Of a DNA stretch of 64,000 bases, positions 9,151-18,178 are shown in pieces. The notes under the pieces are model-generated. The model had not been told where the DNA came from. It saw only the letters and a program-made list of their open reading frames with translations, and did not search any database. Within the stretch, counting starts at the first letter, position 1; each line of letters begins with the position of its first letter. The DNA is taken from positions 8,742,001 to 8,806,000 of the forward strand of contig NZ_JARUMJ010000001.1 of NCBI RefSeq assembly GCF_036898465.1, in the 5' to 3' direction. This stretch comes from Streptomyces sp. B21-105 (GTDB lineage Bacteria > Actinomycetota > Actinomycetes > Streptomycetales > Streptomycetaceae). Made by a program: the position numbers and the translations under genes.

Positions 9151-10001
9151 CCCCCGCCGCCTGGAGAAGGGACACCACGGTGCTCACCCGAGCGCTCGGC
9201 CGGACGCCCTATTACGTCGTCGCCGGAGGACTGGCCGTCATCTTCCTCTTTCCTCTGCTGTGGAACGCCTGGGCGTCGGTCAGCGCCCAGCCCGGCACCG
9301 CGCAGGAGTCCGGCTACGGCCTCGGCAACTACCGCACGCTGCTCGACTACGACGCCGGGCTGTGGCGCTACCTCGGCAACAGCACCCTCGTCTCCCTGCT
9401 CACGGTCGCCCTGACACTCGGGGTCTCCCTGCTCGGCGGCTACGCCTTCGCACGCTTCGAGTTCCCGGGCAAGAACCTGCTGTTCCTGCTGACGCTGGCG
9501 ATCCTCATGGTTCCGTACGCCACCCTGCTCATCCCGCTCTACGTGCTGCTCGGCAGGCTCCATCTGCAGAACTCGCTGCTCGGGCTGAGCCTGGTGCTGG
9601 CGATGTTCCAACTGCCGTTCGCCACCTTCATGATGCGGATCTCCTTCGAGGCGGTGCCGCGCGAACTGGAGGAGTCCGCTCTCGTGGACGGCTGCGGCAC
9701 GGCGGGGGCACTGCGCCGCATCCTGCTTCCCGCGGTGCGGCCCGGGCTGATCACCGTGGGTCTCTTCGCCTTCCTGGCGGCCTGGAACGACTTCATCGCG
9801 CCGCTGATCCTCATCTCCGACAGCCAGAAGGCCCCGCTGCCGCTCGCCGTCGCGAACCTGCGGCAGCAGAGCATGGGCGCGGTCGACTACGGCGCCACCG
9901 AGGCCGGGGTGGTGGTCCTCGCCGTCCCCTGCCTCCTGCTCTTCCTGCTGCTGCAACGGCACTACGTACGGGGCTTCATGTCCGGCGCGCTCAAGGGCTG
10001 A
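9147..10001 (+). CDS. Sugar ABC transporter permease (MalG type)
   Basis: The product is 284 residues with six predicted membrane helices. The EAA loop reads LEESALVDGCGTAGALRRIL, with Cys at an unusual place in the usually DGA-type motif. ATG 9147 overlaps the stop of the first permease (ATGA). GTG 9180, behind GGAGAAGGG, is a plausible alternative start that would remove 11 residues. It forms the inner-membrane channel with the preceding permease. Confidence 0.9.
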   Translation: MTPAAWRRDTTVLTRALGRTPYYVVAGGLAVIFLFPLLWNAWASVSAQPGTAQESGYGLGNYRTLLDYDAGLWRYLGNSTLVSLLTVALTLGVSLLGGYAFARFEFPGKNLLFLLTLAILMVPYATLLIPLYVLLGRLHLQNSLLGLSLVLAMFQLPFATFMMRISFEAVPRELEESALVDGCGTAGALRRILLPAVRPGLITVGLFAFLAAWNDFIAPLILISDSQKAPLPLAVANLRQQSMGAVDYGATEAGVVVLAVPCLLLFLLLQRHYVRGFMSGALKG

Positions 10002-10064
10002 GGCGCCGCCCACCCCGAACATTCTTGACGGGCAACCGAAAGGACGAACCGAAGGCATGAACTG

Positions 10065-12149
10065 GTGAGGGAGAACACGACGCGGTCAGCCGTCCTGCCG
10101 GTGGCCCCGAGCCGGGGCCGGCTGCGGCCACTGGGTCTCGACGAGGTCCGGATCACCGGGGGCTTCTGGGCCCGGCGCCGACAGATCAACCGGGCCGCGA
10201 CACTCGATCACTGCCGCGACTGGATGGAACGCGTCGGCTGGACCGGCAACTTCCGCGCCGCCGTCGAAGGCCGGATCCACCGGGACCGGCGCGGCCGCGA
10301 GTTCGCCGACTCCGACGTCTACAAACTGATCGAGGCCATGGCCTGGGAAGCCGGCCACGGCTCCGGCGCCGCCCTCGACGCGCAGATCGCCGCACTCACC
10401 GACACCATCGCCCCCGCCCAGGAACCGGACGGCTACCTCAACACCGCCTTCGGCCGTCCCGGTCAGCAACCCCGGTACAGCGACCTCGAATGGGGCCACG
10501 AGCTGTACTGCTACGGGCATCTGATCCAGGCGGGCGTGGCCCAGATGCGGGCCCGCGGCGAGGGCGAGCTGGCGAAGATCGCCCGGCGCGCCGCCGACCA
10601 CGTGTGCACGGCCTTCGGTCCCGGCGGCATCGAACGCGTCTGCGGACACCCGGAGATAGAGACGGCCCTGGTCGAACTGGCCCGGGCCACCGGCGAGCAG
10701 CGCTATCTCGACCAGGCCGCGCTGTTCGTCGACCGCCGCGGCCGGCACACCCTCGCGGAGACGGAGTTCGGCCGCGCCTACCACCAGGACGACGTGCCCG
10801 TCCGGGAGGCAACCGCGCTGCGCGGCCACGCCGTACGCGCCCTCTACCTCGCGGCCGGCGCCGTCGACGTGGCGGTGGAGACCGGCGACGACGCCCTGCT
10901 CACCGCCGTCGTCCGGCAGTGGGACGCCGCGGTCGCCCGGCGTACCTACCTCACCGGCGGCATGGGCTCCCACCACCGGGACGAGGCCTTCGGCGACGAC
11001 TTCGTGCTGCCCCCCGACCGCGCCTACTCGGAGACCTGCGCGGGCGTCGCCTCCGTGATGCTCAGCTGGCGGCTGCTGCTCGCCACCGGCGAACCGCGCT
11101 ACGCCGACCTCGCCGAGCGGACCCTGTTCAACGTGGTGGCGACCTCCCCGTCCGAGGACGGCCGGTCCTTCTTCTACGCCAACACCCTGCACCGACGCCG
11201 CCGCGGCACGGTGCCCGCCGCCGACGCGCAGAGCCCGCGCGCCGAATCGAGCCTGCGCGCCCCCTGGTTCGCGGTGTCCTGCTGTCCGACCAACGTGGCG
11301 CGGACCCTGGCCCTGCTGCCGGCCTACCTGGCGACGGCCGACGACGACGGCGTCCAACTGCACCAGTACGCCGACGCCGAGCTCGCCACCTCCCTCGCCG
11401 GCGGCCGGGACGTCGCCCTGCGCGTGCGCACCGACTACCCGTCCGGCGGCAGTGTGACCGTACGGATCGACAGGTCCCCGGAGCATCCCTGGACCCTGTC
11501 GCTGCGCGTGCCCGCATGGGCGGCGGGCGCCGATGCCGCACTGGTCGACCCGGACGGGGTGCGCCGTGCCGTCACGCCGGGCACGGCCGCCGTCACCCGG
11601 CGTTTTCGGCCCGGCGACGAGATACGGCTGGACCTGCCCGTGACCCCGCGGTGGATCGCGCCCGACCCCCGCATCGACGCCGTACGCGGCACCGCCGCCG
11701 TGCAGCGCGGGCCGCTCGTGTACTGCGCCGAGTCCGTCGACCTCCCGCCGGGGCACGAGGTCGACGCCGTCCGGGTGAACCCGTCCGTCCCACCGCAGGA
11801 CGGGCCGGAAGGCACCGTCGTGGCGTCCGGCGCGCTGGTCGCGGCGCCGGACGCACCGGCGGCGGAGTCCGGCAGGGCCGGGGAGGCGGTCGATCCCGCA
11901 GCCGCAGACACAGCCGGTCCCGCAGCAGCAGGCGCGGCCGCAGACACGGACCCGGACGGCGGCGGGCAGGCCGAGTCCGACGCCGACACGCGGTGGCCGT
12001 ACGCACCGCTGGAGGAGGCCGCCGCACCGGCCGGCGAGCGTGCCGACATCGTCCTCGTGCCCTACCACTCCTGGGCCAACCGCGGCCCCTCGACGATGCG
12101 CGTGTGGCTGCCGACGACGCGACCGCCGACCGAACCGCCCGGGAGGTAG
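10065..12149 (+). CDS. GH127 beta-L-arabinofuranosidase (DUF1680), cytoplasmic
   Basis: The product is 694 residues and has no signal peptide. GH127 catalytic landmarks match Bifidobacterium HypBA1: E307 in DEAFG, then E323 and C325 in SETC, 16-18 residues on as in HypBA1, and C406-C407 in SCCPTN. The zinc is held by the Glu and three Cys, and the first Cys of the pair (C406) is the expected nucleophile. The enzyme should release L-arabinose from imported beta-L-arabinofuranosides. The start is GTG 10065; the nearby ATG 10057 opens only a three-codon frame. An Ala/Asp/Gly-rich insert (about residues 600-655) near the C-terminus is unusual for the family. Confidence 0.9.
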   Translation: MRENTTRSAVLPVAPSRGRLRPLGLDEVRITGGFWARRRQINRAATLDHCRDWMERVGWTGNFRAAVEGRIHRDRRGREFADSDVYKLIEAMAWEAGHGSGAALDAQIAALTDTIAPAQEPDGYLNTAFGRPGQQPRYSDLEWGHELYCYGHLIQAGVAQMRARGEGELAKIARRAADHVCTAFGPGGIERVCGHPEIETALVELARATGEQRYLDQAALFVDRRGRHTLAETEFGRAYHQDDVPVREATALRGHAVRALYLAAGAVDVAVETGDDALLTAVVRQWDAAVARRTYLTGGMGSHHRDEAFGDDFVLPPDRAYSETCAGVASVMLSWRLLLATGEPRYADLAERTLFNVVATSPSEDGRSFFYANTLHRRRRGTVPAADAQSPRAESSLRAPWFAVSCCPTNVARTLALLPAYLATADDDGVQLHQYADAELATSLAGGRDVALRVRTDYPSGGSVTVRIDRSPEHPWTLSLRVPAWAAGADAALVDPDGVRRAVTPGTAAVTRRFRPGDEIRLDLPVTPRWIAPDPRIDAVRGTAAVQRGPLVYCAESVDLPPGHEVDAVRVNPSVPPQDGPEGTVVASGALVAAPDAPAAESGRAGEAVDPAAADTAGPAAAGAAADTDPDGGGQAESDADTRWPYAPLEEAAAPAGERADIVLVPYHSWANRGPSTMRVWLPTTRPPTEPPGR

Positions 12150-12333
12150 ACGTGCGCGGGCCGGGCACAGTCGTGCGCCGCGGGACCTGCCGCGCCGGCG
12201 CGCGACCCCGGCGCGCACCGAACCGGCGTCGGCACCGACACGACGCGCCCCCGTTCCCGGCGACCTCCGCGCCGGCCATGACGTCCCCACCGTCCGAACC
12301 GACCACCCACGCCCCCACGATGGGAGTCCGAGC

Positions 12334-14532
12334 ATGTCCCAACCCCCCTCTCGCCGCGGTCTGTTGAGACTGGCCGCCGGGACCGCCGCCGCGGCGCCGC
12401 TGCTGCACGCGACACCCGCGGCGGCCCGTACCGCCGCCCGGCCCGCCTCGGCGACGACCGCGTCCCACGCGCCCGTCGGCGGCATCGTCCCCGCGGCCGC
12501 CCCCACCGCGGCCCCGGCGCCCGTGCCGCCGACCTGGGCCGTCCAGCCCTTCGCCCTGGACCGGGTGACACTCGGCGACGGCCTCTTCCGGCGCAAGCGC
12601 GACCTGATGCTCGGCTACGCCCGGTCCTACCCGGCCGACCGGATCCTCGCCGTCTTCCGGGCCAACGCGGGGCTCGACACCCGCGGCGCCCGGCCACCGG
12701 GCGGCTGGGAGACCTCCGACGGCAATCTGCGAGGCCACTACGGGGGTCACTTCCTCACGCTCATCGCCCAGGCGTACGCCGACACCCGTGAGGCCGCGCT
12801 CAAGACCAAGCTCGACTACCTGGTGACCGCGCTGGGCGAGTGCCAGGCGGCGCTGGCCGACCACGGCTCGCCGAAGCCGAGTCACCCAGGCTTTCTGGCG
12901 GCCTACCCGGAGACCCAGTTCATCCTGCTGGAGAGCTACACGACCTACCCCACCATCTGGGCGCCCTACTACACCTGCCACAAGATCATGCGCGGGCTGC
13001 TCGACGCGCACACCCTGGCGGGGAACGCGCAGGCGCTGACCATCGCCTCGAAGATGGGCGACTGGGTGCACAGCCGCCTCGGCCGGCTGCCGAAGGCGCA
13101 GCTGGAGCGCATGTGGTCGATCTACATCGCCGGCGAGTACGGCGGGATGAACGAGGTGATGGCGGACCTGTACGCGCTCACCGGCCGGACCGAGCACCTC
13201 GCCGCCGCCCGCTGCTTCGACAACACCACCCTGCTGGACGCCTGCGCCGACGACCGGGACGTCCTGGACGGCCGGCACGCCAACCAGCACATCCCCCAGT
13301 TCACCGGGTACGTACGGCTCTTCGACCACACCGGTGAACAGGAGTACGCGGCCGCGGCACGCAACTTCTGGGGCATGGTCGTGGGTCCGCGCACCTACAG
13401 CCACGGAGGCGCCGGCAAAGGGGAGATCTTCCGGGCCCGCGGTGCGATCACGGCCACCCTCGGCGACGACAACGCCGAGACCTGCGCGACGTACAACATG
13501 CTCAAACTGAGCCGTCAGTTGTTCTTCCACGCGCCGGACGCCGCCTACATGGACTACTACGAGCGCGGCCTGACCAACCACATCCTGGCCTCCCGCCGGG
13601 ACACGTCCAGTACGACCAGCCCGGAGGTCACCTACTTCGTCGGCATGGGCCCGGGGACGGTGCGCCAGTACGACAACACCGGCACCTGCTGCGGCGGAAC
13701 CGGCATGGAGAACCACACCAAGTACCAGGACTCGGTGTACTTCCGCTCGGCCTTCGGGGACGCGCTGTACGTCAATCTCTACCTCGCCTCGACACTGCGG
13801 TGGCCGGAGCGGGGGCTGGTCCTGGAGCAGACGAGCGCCTACCCGGCCGAAGGCGTCCGCACGCTGACGTTCCGCGAGGGCGGCGGCGGCCTCGATCTGA
13901 AGCTCAGGGTCCCCTCCTGGGCCACGGCGGGCTTCACCGTCGCCGTGAACGGGGTCGCGCAGCAGGTGCAGGCGGTCCCCGGGAGTTACCTCACGCTGCG
14001 CAGGGAGTGGCGGCGCGGCGACCGGGTCACCGTCTCCGCGCCCTACCGTCTGCGCGTCGAACGGACGGGGGACGATCCGTCCGTGCAGTCGCTCTTCCAC
14101 GGGCCGGTCCTGCTGGTCGCGCGGAGTCAGGCGACGGACTTCCGGCAGTTCTCCTTCTACAAGGACTTCACGCTGCGGGGCGATCTGGCCGACGCGGTCC
14201 GCCCCGAGGGCCGTCCGCAGTACTTCACCACGCACGGGCTGACCCTGGCCCCGTTCCATGTCGCGGACGGCGCCCGCTACCACGCCTACTTCAGGCGCGT
14301 GGAGCCGGTCGTCGTCTTCGGCACGTCCGACTCGGGGGTGCCGAACCGCTCCCGCGGCGACGGCCTGACCTTCCTCGACGTCCTGTGGCAGCAGGCGCCG
14401 TTCGCGACCTCCGCCGAGTTCCTGGCGGCGGTGCGGTCCCTGGCCGACGTCTGGCAGGCCGAAGGCCGGTTCACGGGGGCCGAACGGGACCGCGTCGTCG
14501 CGGCCGCGACCGCCGCGAACCTGCGCCGCTGA
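12334..14532 (+). CDS. Tat-exported GH146-like beta-L-arabinofuranosidase (DUF1680 superfamily)
   Basis: The product is 732 residues with a twin-arginine signal (SRRGLLRLAAG, then an Ala-rich stretch to about residue 31). The zinc-thiolate signature reads E382-T-C384 in AETCATYNM and C452-C453 in GTCCGGTGMENH; E364 in KGEIF is a probable further active-site acid. The YNMLKL and CCxGTGxEN patterns fit the GH146 branch rather than GH127. It would act outside the cell while the upstream GH127 acts inside. ATG 12334 is preceded by GGGAG. The 184-base gap before it holds no visible terminator, so the two are probably cotranscribed. Confidence 0.87.
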   Translation: MSQPPSRRGLLRLAAGTAAAAPLLHATPAAARTAARPASATTASHAPVGGIVPAAAPTAAPAPVPPTWAVQPFALDRVTLGDGLFRRKRDLMLGYARSYPADRILAVFRANAGLDTRGARPPGGWETSDGNLRGHYGGHFLTLIAQAYADTREAALKTKLDYLVTALGECQAALADHGSPKPSHPGFLAAYPETQFILLESYTTYPTIWAPYYTCHKIMRGLLDAHTLAGNAQALTIASKMGDWVHSRLGRLPKAQLERMWSIYIAGEYGGMNEVMADLYALTGRTEHLAAARCFDNTTLLDACADDRDVLDGRHANQHIPQFTGYVRLFDHTGEQEYAAAARNFWGMVVGPRTYSHGGAGKGEIFRARGAITATLGDDNAETCATYNMLKLSRQLFFHAPDAAYMDYYERGLTNHILASRRDTSSTTSPEVTYFVGMGPGTVRQYDNTGTCCGGTGMENHTKYQDSVYFRSAFGDALYVNLYLASTLRWPERGLVLEQTSAYPAEGVRTLTFREGGGGLDLKLRVPSWATAGFTVAVNGVAQQVQAVPGSYLTLRREWRRGDRVTVSAPYRLRVERTGDDPSVQSLFHGPVLLVARSQATDFRQFSFYKDFTLRGDLADAVRPEGRPQYFTTHGLTLAPFHVADGARYHAYFRRVEPVVVFGTSDSGVPNRSRGDGLTFLDVLWQQAPFATSAEFLAAVRSLADVWQAEGRFTGAERDRVVAAATAANLRR

Positions 14533-14563
14533 CGGCACAGCCCACCGCGCAGGGCCGGCCGAT

Positions 14564-14614
14564 GGCACGCCTGTGGCTCGAGGGACGGCCTGTCCCTCGA
14601 GCCACAGGCGTGCC
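14564..14614 (+). terminator. Perfect 22-bp hairpin after the GH146-like gene
   Basis: Two 22-base arms (14564-14585 and 14593-14614) are exact reverse complements around a 7-base loop, 31 bases after the stop at 14532. No U-tract follows, as is common for streptomycete terminators. It closes the rightward arabinoside operon. Confidence 0.85.
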
Positions 14615-14799
14615 TGCCCACCGCCTCACCGCCCACCTCCTCGCCACCTGTCACACCCTCCGCCCCCACCCCTGGCTTCACGGAACGTACACAACCCCTT
14701 CGGCGAACTTTAGGTTTCAAGCGCTACTCTCGTCGGCAGTCCGAGCGACCGGATCCCCCGACCGTGGCGCTCGTATCCCCCCATGCTCAGGAGACTCGC

Positions 14800-15906
14800 G
14801 TGCGCGACGGCGACGTAGTGGTGATCGGCGGCGGCTATGCGGGCGTCCGCCTGGCGAAACGGCTGGACGCCACGGCCCGGGTCACGCTGGTCGACCGCAA
14901 GGACGTGTTCTTCCACCGCATCGCCTCGCTCCGCGCCGGCGTGCGCCCGGAGTGGTCGCTCACCCCGTTCATCCCGTACGACCGGCTGCTGCGCGACGGC
15001 CGGATCGTGGTCGGCAAGGCGGTCCGCATCGACACCGCCGAACGGCAGGTCGTCCTGGCCACGGGCGAGCGACTGCCCTACGACGTGGTGGTGATCGCCA
15101 CCGGCGCCGACTACCCCGAGCCGGCCCGCTTCACCGGGACCACCGCAGAGGAGACGCTGAAGACGTTCGCCGGGCACCAGCGTGACGTCGCCACCGCCGA
15201 CCATGTCCTCGTGGTGGGCGGCGGCCCCTCCGGCGTCGAGCTCAGCGCCGAGATACGCCTGGCCCGCCCGGACGCCCGGGTCACCCTCGCGCACTCCGGG
15301 CCCGCGCTGCTGCACGCCACGGGCAGCGAACGGGCCGGCCGCAAGGCGCAGGCCTGGCTCGAGTCGCACGACGTGGAGGTGCGTCTGGACTCGTTCATGT
15401 CCCGTGGCAACGACTTCGGCACCTACCGCGACGCGCACGGCGGCGTTCTCGAAGCCGACCTCTCCTTCTGGGCGACCGGCACCACCCCCAACACGCTGTG
15501 GCTGCGCCTGGCCGGACTCGGCGACTGGCTGAACCCGGCCGGACACGTCAAGGTCGACCGCAGGCTGCGGGTCGACGGGTGGCCCGACGTGTTCGCCGTC
15601 GGCGACGTCAACGACGCGACCGAACTCAAGATCACCCCTGCCGCGCTCGCCCAGGCCGACCTCGCCGCCCACAACATCCGCGGCTATCTGCAGAGTCCGG
15701 GCAGGCACCGCCGTGAGCCCCGCATGTACCGGCCGCTCCAGCGCACGCCGCTGATCGTGCCCTTCGGCCCGACCGACGGGCTGACGCTGCTGCCCGTGCC
15801 GGGCGGCGAGAGCGCGGTGCTCGGCGGCCGTACCTCCGTCCTGGCCAAGGCGAAGACCCTCATGACCCCGTACATGCGCCGGCAACTCGGCTACACCGCC
15901 ACCTGA
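14800..15906 (+). CDS. NAD(P)/FAD-dependent oxidoreductase (type II NADH dehydrogenase/FSP1-like)
   Basis: The product is 368 residues. The FAD-binding Rossmann motif VVIGGGYAG lies at the N-terminus, a second dinucleotide fold (VLVVGGGPSGVEL) near residue 145, and the flavin C-terminal signature GWPDVFAVGDVND after residue 260. This is the pyridine-nucleotide-disulfide oxidoreductase fold without a redox-active CxxxxC pair, as in quinone-reducing FSP1/NDH-2 enzymes. GTG 14800 has AGGAG 7 bases upstream; GTG 14764 would add 12 residues without a ribosome site. The gene follows the strong terminator, so it has its own promoter, and it converges with the acyl-CoA oxidase gene. Confidence 0.85.
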   Translation: MRDGDVVVIGGGYAGVRLAKRLDATARVTLVDRKDVFFHRIASLRAGVRPEWSLTPFIPYDRLLRDGRIVVGKAVRIDTAERQVVLATGERLPYDVVVIATGADYPEPARFTGTTAEETLKTFAGHQRDVATADHVLVVGGGPSGVELSAEIRLARPDARVTLAHSGPALLHATGSERAGRKAQAWLESHDVEVRLDSFMSRGNDFGTYRDAHGGVLEADLSFWATGTTPNTLWLRLAGLGDWLNPAGHVKVDRRLRVDGWPDVFAVGDVNDATELKITPAALAQADLAAHNIRGYLQSPGRHRREPRMYRPLQRTPLIVPFGPTDGLTLLPVPGGESAVLGGRTSVLAKAKTLMTPYMRRQLGYTAT

Positions 15907-15943
15907 CGGCCGTCCACCGGCACCGCCGCACGGTCCCGGCTCC

Positions 15944-17839
15944 CTACGTCTCGCCGTCCACGTCCCCTCGCGGCGGTGCGGGCTCCTGCAGGAGAGGCAG
16001 GGCGTCGAGGTACTCGGGCGGGTGGTCGAACGCCCGGGTCAGGGTGCCGAGTCGGGGCTGGAGACTGTGGGTGAGGGCGTCGACGGCGGCCGGGAACCCG
16101 TGCACGTGCTGCGGTTCGATGTGGCCGTCGGCGAGGAGTATGCCGGTGTGCGGGGCGAGGTGGGTGAGCAGGTACAGCGAGGTGACCTCGGTGAGGAGGC
16201 GGCGGGCCGGCTCGTGGGTGGCGCCGGCCAGGGCGGCGAGGAGGGCGTCCGCGGCCTGCAGCCTGATGTGGGTCTGAGCCTTCAGCAGGGCGGGAGCGGA
16301 CGCGGTGTTCCAGCGGGCCTGCGGGTCGTGCGAGGGCCCGTGGCGCAGGGCCAGGTGTGCCTGGTCGTGGAAGGCCTGTTCGGCGCGGGCGAGCAGGTCG
16401 CGCAGGTGATGGGGGTCGGTGAGGACCGGCGGGCCGGCGTCGGGGGCCGGCCGGGTCGGCGGGTGGTGGAGCAGTTCCGCGGCCGCCTTGGTGGTGATGA
16501 GGAGGTTGTCGCCCTCCGCCGTGATGGTCCCCTCGATGTAGTCGGAGAAGCCGGCGAGGTGGTTCGCGGGGAGCAGCCCCTGCGCGCCGCAGCGCTCCCG
16601 CGCCTCGAGCGCGATGGTGCGCGCCTCCCAGGTGATCCAGGCCTTGGCGAGCGCGATGAGACGTTCGAGGTGGGTACGGTCCGCGGTGTCGGAGCTGTTC
16701 CATCGCGCGGTGAGCGAGCGGTGCAGCAGTGTCATCGCGTAGACGGTCGCGACGCCCTGGAGCAGCCTGCTGTGGTGGGTGCGATGCGTGTTGATGGGCA
16801 GCCGCTGACCGGGCCGGGCTCCGCTGACGTGCCGCTGGTCGCCGTAGCGTACGGCGATGGCCAGTGCCGCGCGTGAGGCGCCGACGGCCGCGGCGCTCAT
16901 GCACAGCTTGCCGACGGTGACCCGGGAGATGGAGGTGAGGAACCGTTTGCGGCGGTTGCCGAGGCTGCTGGTGAGGACGCCGTCGGGACCCAGTCGTCCG
17001 TGGTCGCCCTGGAGGAGGGCCCGGCGCGGCAGGGGGAGGTGGTCGAAGGAGGTGAGGCAGTGGTCGACGGGGGCGTTGGGACGCAAGGGGAGCGGCGTGA
17101 CGGTGATGTGGGGGAGCGGCCCGTCATGGTCGGTGAGCGGGGTCAGGAAGAGGAACACCCCGTGGTCGCGGTCCCCGACGAGGAGGCGTGCGGCGACCAC
17201 GGCGCTCTTGGGGCCGCCCAGCGAGCTGGTGTTGGGCATGAACTTGGCGGCGCCGGGGTGCGGGGTGTGCAGGAGGAACCCACCGGTCTCGGGGTCGAGA
17301 CGAGCGGTGGTCTCGAGCGCGAAGGCGTCGTTGCCGTGGTCGACCTCGGTGCACAGGAAGGTTCCGGTGCGTCGCAGCGCCGTGAACTCGGTCAGGTCCC
17401 TCGACGGTTCGTCGTCGTGGTCGAGGAGGCTGCCGAGGAAGAGGTTGTAGTGGATGCTGGCGACGGTGGTGAGGCCGCCGCCCCCGTCGACGATGGCGGC
17501 CCACTCGTGCAGCGCGGTGAGCAGGGCGGGGTCGGTCGCGAGTGACGCGGGGTCGGCCAGCAGGTCGTTGACCAGACGCAGCCAGGCGTAGGACTGGGCG
17601 GCCCGCTCCTCGGGGGTGACGCCGGGCCGGTGACGGAAGTCGTCCCGGGCGATGAGACGGCGCCACGGGGTGTGCACGCGCTCCCGTTCGCCGTCCTGGT
17701 CGAACAGCAGCCGGGTCAGCTCGCGGACGGTCGCCGCGTCGCCGGGACCGGGGCCGTCGGCCGCGCCGGGGAGGGGGCGGGGATCACTGCGGTGCGGCCC
17801 TGCGGGGCGCTCTGCGCCGTGGAATGCCAGAAGCGCCAT
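15944..17839 (-). CDS. aco: Acyl-CoA oxidase, probable butenolide (avenolide-type) hormone biosynthesis enzyme
   Basis: The product is 631 residues of acyl-CoA oxidase/dehydrogenase fold. Recognisable parts are a substrate/FAD region (GTFLCTEVDHGNDAFALETTA, about residues 190-210), FMPNTSSLGGPKSAVVAA and a C-terminal helical domain (GAQGLLPANHLAGFSDYIEGT). It starts at ATG 17839 behind GGGGAG, and lies divergent from a butyrolactone-receptor homologue with a P450 further on. In S. avermitilis the oxidase Aco and the P450 Cyp17, linked to AvaR receptors, make avenolide. The same gene set here supports that role, although lone acyl-CoA oxidases can also serve ordinary lipid breakdown. Confidence 0.82.
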   Translation of the reverse strand: MALLAFHGAERPAGPHRSDPRPLPGAADGPGPGDAATVRELTRLLFDQDGERERVHTPWRRLIARDDFRHRPGVTPEERAAQSYAWLRLVNDLLADPASLATDPALLTALHEWAAIVDGGGGLTTVASIHYNLFLGSLLDHDDEPSRDLTEFTALRRTGTFLCTEVDHGNDAFALETTARLDPETGGFLLHTPHPGAAKFMPNTSSLGGPKSAVVAARLLVGDRDHGVFLFLTPLTDHDGPLPHITVTPLPLRPNAPVDHCLTSFDHLPLPRRALLQGDHGRLGPDGVLTSSLGNRRKRFLTSISRVTVGKLCMSAAAVGASRAALAIAVRYGDQRHVSGARPGQRLPINTHRTHHSRLLQGVATVYAMTLLHRSLTARWNSSDTADRTHLERLIALAKAWITWEARTIALEARERCGAQGLLPANHLAGFSDYIEGTITAEGDNLLITTKAAAELLHHPPTRPAPDAGPPVLTDPHHLRDLLARAEQAFHDQAHLALRHGPSHDPQARWNTASAPALLKAQTHIRLQAADALLAALAGATHEPARRLLTEVTSLYLLTHLAPHTGILLADGHIEPQHVHGFPAAVDALTHSLQPRLGTLTRAFDHPPEYLDALPLLQEPAPPRGDVDGET

Positions 17840-17898
17840 GACCACTCCCCGTTGTCGCGGATCCGCACACTGGTACGTCTGGTTGCGCCGTCCGCAAA

Positions 17899-17922
17899 AA
17901 GATACGGACCTACCGGTTTTCT
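17899..17922. promoter_or_regulatory. Candidate autoregulatory element (receptor-binding site) upstream of aco
   Basis: Half-sites ATACGG (17902-17907) and CGGTTT (17914-17919) are separated by 6 bases. The known ScbR/ArpA-type consensus is AWACCG-N6-CGGTTT, so only one of twelve positions differs. It lies 60 bases upstream of the oxidase start in the 339-base divergent region 17840-18178. Closer to the receptor gene, CGGTAT (18131-18136) could be the right half of a weaker second site. The rest of the region shows nothing else. Confidence 0.55.
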
Positions 17923-18178
17923 CATCAAGTCGGAAACCGGCAATCCGACCGGCCGCCGATGGCGTGTTTTGAGGGGTGGGTGGCCGGGGGAGCGCGCTCG
18001 TGGGGGGCGGGGCGAACTCACCGTGCAGGTCCGGCCGTTGTGGGTTCGAGGGCCGCGCAGGACGGATTGTCGGCCGGGCGCGGGTGCGGCGGTGGACAGG
18101 TGGTGGCGAGGTGGCAGCAGTCAGACCTGTCGGTATATTTTCGAGCCGGATTCGCCGGAGCTACCTCGGAGGTGGAGC

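Noticed and set aside
10086..12596. An 836-codon minus-strand frame across GH127
   Set aside because: GH127 motifs on the plus strand (SETC, SCCP) are decisive; the antisense product has no recognisable fold.
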